Shown here one piece after another: positions 57,126 to 64,000 of a stretch of 64,000 bases of DNA. The stretch is taken from contig JAWRVZ010000325.1 in the NCBI GenBank assembly GCA_037043235.1, forward strand, positions 248,001 to 312,000, read 5' to 3'. The number at the start of each line of letters is the position of its first letter. Position 1 is the stretch's first letter. Under the pieces are notes generated by a model. That model saw only the letters and a list, made by a program, of their open reading frames with translations, ran no database searches and had not been told where the DNA came from. Position numbers and translations under genes: made by a program. Source of the stretch: Rhodeus uyekii. Taxonomy: Eukaryota; Chordata; Actinopteri; Cypriniformes; Acheilognathidae.

Positions 57126-59362
57126 TGGTCAACACACGTTTTCGATCCATCCAAAATTGCAGAGTTTACCGCAGTCTGGAATTCTCATCGGATCATTATC
57201 CAGTAGTTGCGACGTTGAAACTACACATAAAAACCAAAAAGCACCCAACCACGGATGCCCATAAAAAATTCAATGTCTCTGCCCTCCGGGATCAATCCAA
57301 AGCTGACAACTTCAGTTCTGAAATTGAACGCCGGTTGGAAGCCAATACCAGCGATGAAGCTGTCCAAAACCCTGAGTGTTTGTGGAAACAGTTTAGAGAA
57401 GCCATAATCTCAGCGGCAACTGAAGTAATTCCCCCAATTCGCTTACCCCGCAAGAAATGGATTTCAGACGACACTCTTCAGATCATAGAACAACGTCGTT
57501 CTGCTCGACTTGCGGGCAACCTAGACCTATACCGGTCTCTTAACGGTGTAAGAAGACGTGCCATGAGGCATGACAGACAGGTATGGGCCAATCGTCTTGC
57601 TGACGAAGGTGAAAAGTATTTGGAGGCCAACAGACTTCAGGATGCCTTTTCCAATTTCAGGAAACTTAAGCCTGCAAAATCAAGGGCATTTTCAACAATC
57701 AATGATGCCCAAGGCGTTGCACTGACTGAAACAAACCAGAAATTGGAAAGATGGAAAAACTACTTCTCTGAACTGCTAAACAACTCCTCAACCAGCCCGC
57801 TGGTTCATATCCAATCCTCCAACGAGGAACAAACCCTTGATGAGCCAAATGGGAATGAAATCTATGAGGCCGTCAAACGCTTAAAAAATGGAAAATCTGC
57901 GGGCATCTGTGACATCAGCCCAGAAATGGTGAAATGTTCTTACCAAAAAATTGCTCCCCATCCATTGGAACTTTTCAGAACTGTCTGGATTTCGGAACAG
58001 GTGCCGTCAGACTGGAGAAAGGGCATCATCTTACCTATATACAAAGGCAAAAACTCAAAGCAAGAGTGCAGTAACTACCGCGGAATCACGGAATCATCCG
58101 TTCCGGGGAAGCTATTCGCCTATGTTCTTTTGAATCGTATGCGTCCATACATTCTAAAAAGCCGACGTAGAGAACAAAGCGGATTCACACCTGGGAGATC
58201 AACAATAGACCGCGTTTTAACACTCAACCTAATTGCACAGACGAGACGCGAGTTTAGACAGCCACTCTTTGCTGCTTACCTAGATCTCAAGGCAGCATTT
58301 GATTCTGTCGATAGATCTGCGCTCTGTAAGGCCTTTGATATAATAGGAATTCCGACAAAATGCATACGCATCTTCCAAGCCCTGCATACCAACACTGAAA
58401 GCTCCGTTAGATACGAAGGACTTCTCAGTGACTGGTTTACAATCCAGTCCGGAGTTCGTCAGGGGTGTGTCCTAGCACCTGACGCTTTCAACGTTGCCAT
58501 GGACCAAGTCTTGGAGCATTCAACATGCCGGATGATGCTAGGAACTAGCATAGGTGAAGCAAAGTTCACCGATTTGGACTTTGCAGACAACGTTGTACTA
58601 TTCTCGGAACTATATGGAGCTATTGAGTCAGCCCTCCAGATCTTTGAGTATGAAGCTTCCACGCTGGGTCTTAGATTAAATCCTTCAAAGACTAAGACCC
58701 AATCACTTAGCGATTTCCTCCCCAAACCTCCCGATATATGGATAAATGGGAGTCGCGTAGAATGCGTGGAAAAATTCACTTATCTTGGAGTGTCGGTTAA
58801 CTCTTCTTGTGGCAGCTCCGAGGAGATTTCACGTCGAATAGCATTGGCCAACAACGCTTTCGGTGAACTAAAAAGCACTATTTGGTCCACAAGAATTAAA
58901 GAAAGTACTAAACTCAGACTATACAGTGCCTACATCTTACCAGTGTTGCTGTATGGCTCTGAGGCCTGGACCATGACAAAAAGGGACGCAAACAGGGTGG
59001 ATGCATTTGGATATAAATGTCTCCGATCAATATGCAACATCCATTGGTCGGAGAAAACCACTAACAAAGCCGTCCTCAAACAAACCAACTGGATTCCAAT
59101 TACTGACATGATCAGAAGAAGAAGGCTGAGTCTCTTCGGTCATGTTGTCCGACAGCCAGATGGTTCTGACACCAAGGATGCGCTATTCTCAATGCCTCCG
59201 AAAGAATGGAAAAGACCTAAAGGGCGTCCCAAACTAACCTGGAAAGCTGTCATTGAAGCTGACCTGAAACAACAAAATCTGGGTCTACATTCTGGTCGGC
59301 GGTTGGCAGCCGATAGGAAGAAATGGGTAAAAGTGGTACACCATGGTGCTACGCTCCCCTAG
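57125..59362 (+). CDS. LINE reverse transcriptase (endonuclease tail plus RT)
   Basis: A 745-codon open frame. It starts in the end of the endonuclease (SDHYPVV). RT motifs follow: KGIILPIYKGKNSKQECSNY, GFTPGRSTIDRV, AAYLDLKAAFDSVDR (motif A Asp present) and SGVRQGCVLAPDAFN. Motif C reads FADN at residues 486-489, where FADD is expected, so the second catalytic Asp is replaced by Asn. The C-terminus has YLGVSVNS, LLYGSEAW and RRRRLSLFGHVVRQ, typical of LINE ORF2 proteins. The frame is intact, but the enzyme is probably inactive. Confidence 0.88.
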   Translation: MVNTRFRSIQNCRVYRSLEFSSDHYPVVATLKLHIKTKKHPTTDAHKKFNVSALRDQSKADNFSSEIERRLEANTSDEAVQNPECLWKQFREAIISAATEVIPPIRLPRKKWISDDTLQIIEQRRSARLAGNLDLYRSLNGVRRRAMRHDRQVWANRLADEGEKYLEANRLQDAFSNFRKLKPAKSRAFSTINDAQGVALTETNQKLERWKNYFSELLNNSSTSPLVHIQSSNEEQTLDEPNGNEIYEAVKRLKNGKSAGICDISPEMVKCSYQKIAPHPLELFRTVWISEQVPSDWRKGIILPIYKGKNSKQECSNYRGITESSVPGKLFAYVLLNRMRPYILKSRRREQSGFTPGRSTIDRVLTLNLIAQTRREFRQPLFAAYLDLKAAFDSVDRSALCKAFDIIGIPTKCIRIFQALHTNTESSVRYEGLLSDWFTIQSGVRQGCVLAPDAFNVAMDQVLEHSTCRMMLGTSIGEAKFTDLDFADNVVLFSELYGAIESALQIFEYEASTLGLRLNPSKTKTQSLSDFLPKPPDIWINGSRVECVEKFTYLGVSVNSSCGSSEEISRRIALANNAFGELKSTIWSTRIKESTKLRLYSAYILPVLLYGSEAWTMTKRDANRVDAFGYKCLRSICNIHWSEKTTNKAVLKQTNWIPITDMIRRRRLSLFGHVVRQPDGSDTKDALFSMPPKEWKRPKGRPKLTWKAVIEADLKQQNLGLHSGRRLAADRKKWVKVVHHGATLP

Positions 59363-59578
59363 CTGGAGCCTGCATCGAAGTAGAAGAAGAATAAAGATAG
59401 TTTTGGCACCCAAATATCGTGAAAGCATCGAATCAGAAAATATGTGTATCGTCCCTACCCAAGTACGGTAATTTATAGGCAGCAATATGGAAAACCAGTA
59501 GACATAAACATGCATCAGAGCATATAAGCTGAACATACAATGTGTATTAAAGTTCTCTTAATCTTTTATTGTCATTAG

Positions 59579-59614
59579 TCCCCTCAATGCTGAAGAGGAT
59601 GCAGAGATTTGCAG
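59579..59614 (+). CDS. TRIM 36-nt linker exon, copy 2
   Basis: Same sequence, splice sites and phase as 51551-51586 (VPSMLKRMQRFA). Confidence 0.75.
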
Positions 59615-59750
59615 GTACAATATTATGTGTTTCATTACATTGTCGCACATAAAGAGTTTAAAATCATATACCAAAATCTGATCAATACAATTTTTTAGGT
59701 AAATTTGTCATTTTGAGAAGTTGTGATTCATATCTTTATCTCTCTTTCAG

Positions 59751-60286
59751 TGGATGTGACTCTGGATCCTGACACATCTCATCCAAAACTCATCCTGTCT
59801 GATGATGGAAAACAAGTGTCATGTGGAAACACTGAGCTTAATATCCCAGACAATCCAAAGAGGTTTGATTATTGTACTTATGTCCTGGCAAAAGAGGGAT
59901 TCAGCTCAGGGAAATTTTATTTTGAGGTGCAGGTAATGGGAAAGACAGACTGGGATTTAGGAGTGGTCAGAGAATCCATTAACAGGAAGGGAAGTGTCAT
60001 AGCAGCTCCTGAGGATGGATATTGGACTATAATTCTGAGGCATGAGGATCAGTATTTTGCTTTAGATTCTCCTTCTGTCCCTCTGTCTCTGCGAGTGACG
60101 CCTCAGGTAGTTGGTGTGTTTGTGGATTATGAGGAGGGTCTGGTGTCCTTTTATGATGTGGAGTCCAGATCTCTCATTTATGCTTTCACTGGTCTGTCTT
60201 TCACTGAGAAAATATTCCCATGCTTCAGCCCTTATGAAAATGTAGAAGATGAAAATGCAGCACCACTGATTATCTCAAATTTCTGA
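59751..60286 (+). CDS. TRIM PRY-SPRY exon, copy 2
   Basis: Acceptor CTCTTTCAG|TGG and an open frame of 178 codons ending FTGLSFTEKIFPCFS...PLIISNF and TGA. Very similar to 51711-52258. Differences cluster in two stretches: RKGSVIAAPEDGYWTIILRH against RKGIITADPENGCWIVVLRN, and EDQYFALD against DYHYQACE. These correspond to variable loops of the SPRY fold. Whether it is expressed is unknown. Confidence 0.75.
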
Positions 60287-60848
60287 AAATGTATTTTACA
60301 CCCAAATAATAATATTATGAAAATGACGTTTTAATGCTTTAAACACTGCTGTAAAATGTTCATTGTTTTTCTGAAGGGTCAGGAATGTTTGCTCAAGCCA
60401 CATTCTCTTTCTGTAGCTGTGAAAGTAAAATTGCATGTGAAATGTTGTATCTAAACAATCATCTGTGTTAATATCTGTAATCAGAGATGAACGGGTCATC
60501 CAGTATGTCCAGTATGATCATCATGCATGCTTTTGAATCCATATTTCCCACAACCCCTGTTCTCTTTCCACTTTTTCAACGGTAGAAAAATGGGGATGAA
60601 TATGATGCATTAACTGCCAAAACAGTTTTAAACAGCGTAGTTAATAATGAGTCTTAAAGTAATGATTTTAACTAGATGTTAAAACTTATGTGCAATTGCA
60701 AATATCATGTTAAAATATATGCAATAAAAATTGTGACAAAACATCTACATGATGATCTAACACATTCAATACAGAGTTACATTTTGATGTGCTTCATTCC
60801 GTGAGGAAAGATGGGAGGATCTATGACATCACTGCAGGTGAAATCTTC

Positions 60849-60921
60849 TATGTGAAGCGCTTTGAGCTCTGGAAAAGCGCTATATAAATGTAACATTTCT
60901 TCTTTCTTTCTTTCTTTCTTC
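60849..60921 (+). mobile_element. SINE/LINE tail insertion with (TTTC)n
   Basis: AAGCGCTTTGAGCTCTGGAA, AAAGCGCTATATAAATGTAA and (TTTC)n interrupt a sequence that is continuous in the other TRIM copy (GTGAAATCTTCAGTGGATG at 52382). Insertion into the duplicate therefore occurred after duplication. Confidence 0.75.
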
Positions 60922-61034
60922 AGTGGATGTAAAACTCAACTGAACAGTTTGGCAAAAAATGAAACCATTGCTCTTGCTAAACAACAGAACATGTATTCAG
61001 GCAGTCTAATGCACCGCTGAAAACTCACACACAG
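60922..61034 (+). other. Repeated TRIM 5' unit with intact donor
   Basis: AGTGGATGTAAAACTCAACT through CTCACACACAG|GTAAGT repeats 52391-52511 and resembles the non-coding first exon region near 48920-48977. The donor is intact here but is CAG|CTAAGA in the 52.5-kb copy. Sequence to about 61220 continues to resemble the region 49010-49170. Confidence 0.55.
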
Positions 61035-61462
61035 GTAAGTGATGGAAATATAAAAGATTTAGTTACTGGTCTGTTTCTGTATATAAATTATATTGTTATA
61101 TATATATCAATCATTCATTTGGGTAAGACAACAGGTTTAATTGTGAGACTATACTCAGTGTTATTGAGTTTGCTTCAAAGAAATGTTATCTAAACTGTAG
61201 TAAGAGTAATCTTATGAGTTGTGAAATGTTTGATGTGTGGTGATATTTCACATGACTAAAGAAACAGGTTCTTGAACTTAAGACAAACTGAACTAAGGGA
61301 TCACTCATGCTTTACATTTAGATTTGGTTTTATTCAAATGTTTTGAGTTACAAAAAAAGAGATTTATTTTAAATTTCAGAGATTTATTTTAAATTTTTTT
61401 TACTTGATTGTTGTTTCCCCTTTTGTTTGCAGTAATCTGTAATATGAAAATAAAATAAAATA

Positions 61463-61621
61463 ATGAAAACCCTTTTTGTCAGGCGCTCATCTTTTAAGGT
61501 GTCAACACCATCATCCTCTGAACTGATGAACTGTAGCCACAGCCTTCTAGAGAATAGAAGAAAACTCTCGAGTGCCCTGCTGCTGATGCCATCTCCACAC
61601 CTGAACACAACTACTGTTAAG
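61463..61621 (+). CDS. Candidate coding exon of an unidentified gene
   Basis: After an acceptor-like TTTGTTTGCAG (61432), an ATG opens 53 codons beginning MKTLFVRRSSFKVSTPSSSE, basic and Ser-rich, ending TTVK in phase 0 at AAG|GTAATA. No family recognised. It lies about 430 bp after the repeated TRIM-type 5' donor, in an arrangement like that of the complete gene. Confidence 0.3.
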
Positions 61622-63380
61622 GTAATATTTCAAATAAAGTGTGTGTGTGTTTATCATTAAAACGAATGGATGCAGACGATTCTGCGAAGATAGATAGCAA
61701 GATGCTACTAGGCCATCTCTGTGCTACTTATGCCATCTATTGGACATTATTGGTAGTGCATTACATTCACAGTCAATACAATTACCGGTGTGTATAATAT
61801 AATGTACAGATAGACAGACACAATGTATATTGTATTACATCCTCAGTTTGTGCAACAAACTTCAAACCGAATTATATTGTTTAGTAGCAACATTTTAAAA
61901 GTGACATTTAATTGAGGAATCCAAATTTTCTTGATCTCTTGACATGTAAGAGTTCATTGTACTGTAAAAACATCCTGTAAGTCTCAGAACTCAAAATGTC
62001 CTTGTCAGTCCAAAAACGTTTATTGATTCCAAGCTCTGAAAACGACTAGTTTGGAACTTTTTCACACTACGACCGATTCAGATCTGCAGAATCAGATCAA
62101 TGTCTACCAGTAATTGATTATATATTTGTCCCTGCCCACTTGCGGGTTAAGTGAGTACACAGGAGACACAGGACCACTGGACTAAAAATAACAGAAAGTG
62201 GTTCTTTATTTTCAACTACGTGAATGTCTCAGTAGAGCATTGTTTGTTTGTTTGATACATTTCACTGTGGTTTCTTTGGTAAATCAGTCACATTGCCACA
62301 TGTCAGCAATCATGTTAATTCTAATGCCTAATCTGTGATCAGTGATTTCTGATGTGATTCATTTACATTCAGACGTTCTTTCTTTCAAAATCATTTATTG
62401 CTGTTTATGCATCAGCAAATGAAGTCAGTCACTAAATGATCAACTACACATTGTTTTTCTTAGTAGCATGAAAATAATTAAGTTATTTAAATTGTAATTA
62501 AATTCTATACAGAAAGCGATTAAAGAATGCTCCTTTTAAAATCGCTGCAGCATTTCATGTGACGGAAGATTTAAATATAATGCTATAATCAAGCTAGTTA
62601 ATCTAGATCAGCTCTAATAGTAAAATCGTAGTAAAAAAATCTGAGAGTTCCACATGTAATACTTATTTCATATGGATGATGTTAACCGATCGTAGAGGTG
62701 GGCGTTTCACAGCACACACACCCCTTCAAAATCAGGGAACAAAATGGCTTTTTATAACCAATTAACCATCTTTTGATGAAGAAATCAAACTAACATTATA
62801 AGTAAACCTCATGAAACATAAAATAATTAAATATGGGATATGAAGTTCTTATGCCTCAGATATCACACATACACTCTACACGGTCTGGGCCTCAATGTAG
62901 ACCGCAGGAATAAATCAATCTGTATAATCTTAAACAAATGCAGAGATTACCACAATCCCTAATCCACAGGGAAAATATAGTTTGTCCCTGTTTAATTCTA
63001 CGCCTCCCAGTGATCTCAGTGCATTAGTATTTAACCGCAATATGCCACATGCTCGTCTCAAACCGCTCTTTGAATCTCTTGCGTTTTCTCCGTTCAGTGT
63101 GTCAATGCAGCAGTCTGTGTGAGTCTGTCTCTGCTGCAGAGTTTTGACTCACTGAACAGCTCTGCTATTTTTAGCCTCTGCAGCTAACACTCCATCAGGT
63201 TACAGCAAGCCTTGCCTTCACCACGAGGGCTGAACACCAAACCCAGAAGAAAGGACTGCTTCTGGAAAGATGCTTGTGAATGTCGTCTCTGTTAAATAGG
63301 AAGGGTGGGGATGGGTGGACACTTCAAAACAGTCAACCAACCTACCATAAAAACACCAGAGTGTGCCAAGCTCTGGCATT
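61622..63380. other. Non-coding stretch, no feature recognised
   Basis: AT-rich sequence with no convincing exon, repeat terminus or RNA gene. It would be an intron if the flanking candidate exons belong together. Confidence 0.5.
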
Positions 63381-63680
63381 TTAAAGGGATAGTTCACCCC
63401 AAAAACTGTATAGTTAAGTAATCATTACTTGCACACCGTTGTGATTTTCCAAACATGAACATAACAATGAGAATATTCATGCAGCTCAGTTCCGTATAAT
63501 GAAAGTGGATAGGGACTGTGACTGGCAAACTCCAAAAAGGACAATAAAGTACACAATAAAGCATAATAAAAGTGGTTTATATGACAAATATGCTCTTAAG
63601 TGCTCTTAAATCATAAGCTTTCTGTTCGGAGAAGCTTGGGACTTGTGTGTTCCACAGTTTTGGGTGAACTGTCCCTTTAA
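63381..63680. mobile_element. Inverted-repeat MITE (GGGATAGTTCACCC), nearly complete
   Basis: TTAAAGGGATAGTTCACCCC at the left and GGGTGAACTGTCCCTTTAA at the right are inverted copies 300 bp apart, the same family as 16945-17240. The TTAA at both outer ends may include the target duplication. Confidence 0.85.
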
Positions 63681-63700
63681 GAGTTTGCTTTTGCCTTCAG

Positions 63701-63760
63701 CCTTGTGTTCGAAGGAAACAGCAAAAAGCGCTGCTGCTGGACGAGGAGGCAGATGCAGAT
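63701..63760 (+). CDS. Candidate second exon of the unidentified gene
   Basis: CTTTTGCCTTCAG|CCT gives a strong acceptor just 20 bp after the MITE. The 20 codons PCVRRKQQKALLLDEEADAD end in phase 0 at GAT|GTGAGG, compatible with the phase-0 donor at 61621. No homologue recognised; the open frame would also run on past the donor to 63919. Confidence 0.3.
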
Positions 63761-64000
63761 GTGAGGTCATTGGCCAAAAAAAGACTGTTCTCCCTGAGGA
63801 CTATACTTTCACCAGCCAATAAACAGAACCCGATCCGCTCTGAGCGCCATCATTCCTCACTGCAGTCTGGTGTTTCTAGAACACGAGCACTTGGTGTTCT
63901 TTGTTTGATTTTCTGCTGAGTCATTTGGTCCCTAGACACTTCATCCTATGGCTGGATAGAGTACCTCTGTTTCTGCATTTATTCAAGGGACATTTCACTT

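Larger units (their letters stand above)
56540..59408 (+). mobile_element. 5'-truncated APE-type LINE inserted in the TRIM duplicate
   Basis: The intron sequence GATACACTGC (56530-56539) and its continuation CCAAATATCGTGA (59409) are contiguous in the other TRIM copy (51380-51400), which defines the insert as about 2.87 kb. It carries the C-terminal part of an endonuclease, a reverse transcriptase and a short 3' UTR ending in AGAAGAAGAATAA. The clade is not resolved; RTE or I-like are the candidates. Confidence 0.85.
56321..60286 (+). pseudogene. Partial TRIM duplicate: linker exons and intact PRY-SPRY
   Basis: Sequence from the end of the linker exon (about 56330-56355, ending ATCTG|GTAAGA) through the following intron, the 36-nt exon (59579-59614) and the PRY-SPRY exon (59751-60286) parallels 51160-52258. 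RING, B-box and the main coiled-coil exons are absent. The PRY-SPRY frame is open and diverged, so it may be a non-functional 3' copy or an alternative C-terminal cassette of the upstream gene. Confidence 0.75.

Noticed and set aside
1..64000. tRNA, rRNA or CRISPR arrays
   Set aside because: No cloverleaf-like A/B box pair, ribosomal sequence or regularly spaced repeats with unique spacers were recognised. The only regular array is the contiguous 82-bp satellite.

Overview
The window is vertebrate nuclear DNA, most likely from a cyprinid-type teleost (carp/zebrafish group). The evidence is: AT-rich introns full of CA/TA microsatellites; short inverted-repeat elements with the GGGATAGTTCACCC terminus that are abundant in zebrafish-like genomes; several copies of the ACCGTTCAAA-type dispersed repeat; Tc1-like and hAT-like DNA transposons; and a fish bloodthirsty-type TRIM gene. 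No bacterial, organellar or CRISPR-like feature is present.

Region 1 (1-5980) is intergenic. It ends in a twelve-copy 82-bp tandem repeat directly upstream of a CpG-rich promoter. Region 2 (5981-47394) is one gene on the + strand, hip1 (huntingtin-interacting protein 1). I traced 31 coding exons by splice sites, phase and similarity to mammalian HIP1. They join into an uninterrupted 1,048-residue reading frame with an ANTH domain, clathrin/AP2-binding linker, coiled coil and talin-like THATCH (I/LWEQ) domain. Intron 1 is 19 kb and contains a candidate second promoter with an 18-nt alternative first coding exon. Intron 2 has AT-AC ends and a U12-type branch site. Introns carry many non-autonomous DNA transposons, some with exact target-site duplications. 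The 3' region has two AATAAA signals about 2.2 kb apart, with a strong hairpin repeat between them.

Region 3 (48279-61040) is a small tandem TRIM neighbourhood. One complete bloodthirsty-type gene (RING, two B-boxes, coiled coil, PRY-SPRY; exons 49361-52258) is followed by a partial duplicate. The duplicate keeps only the end of the coiled-coil exon, the 36-nt linker exon and an intact, diverged PRY-SPRY exon. A 5'-truncated APE-type LINE sits in the duplicate's intron. The complete TRIM gene lies between two fragments that look like the two ends of one minus-strand Tc1-like transposon, and that transposon is itself cut by a solo LTR with a GTGT target duplication.

Region 4 (61041-64000) has no recognised gene. 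Two phase-compatible ORF/splice-site pieces (61463-61621, 63701-63760) could be exons of an unidentified gene, next to a nearly complete 300-bp inverted-repeat element.
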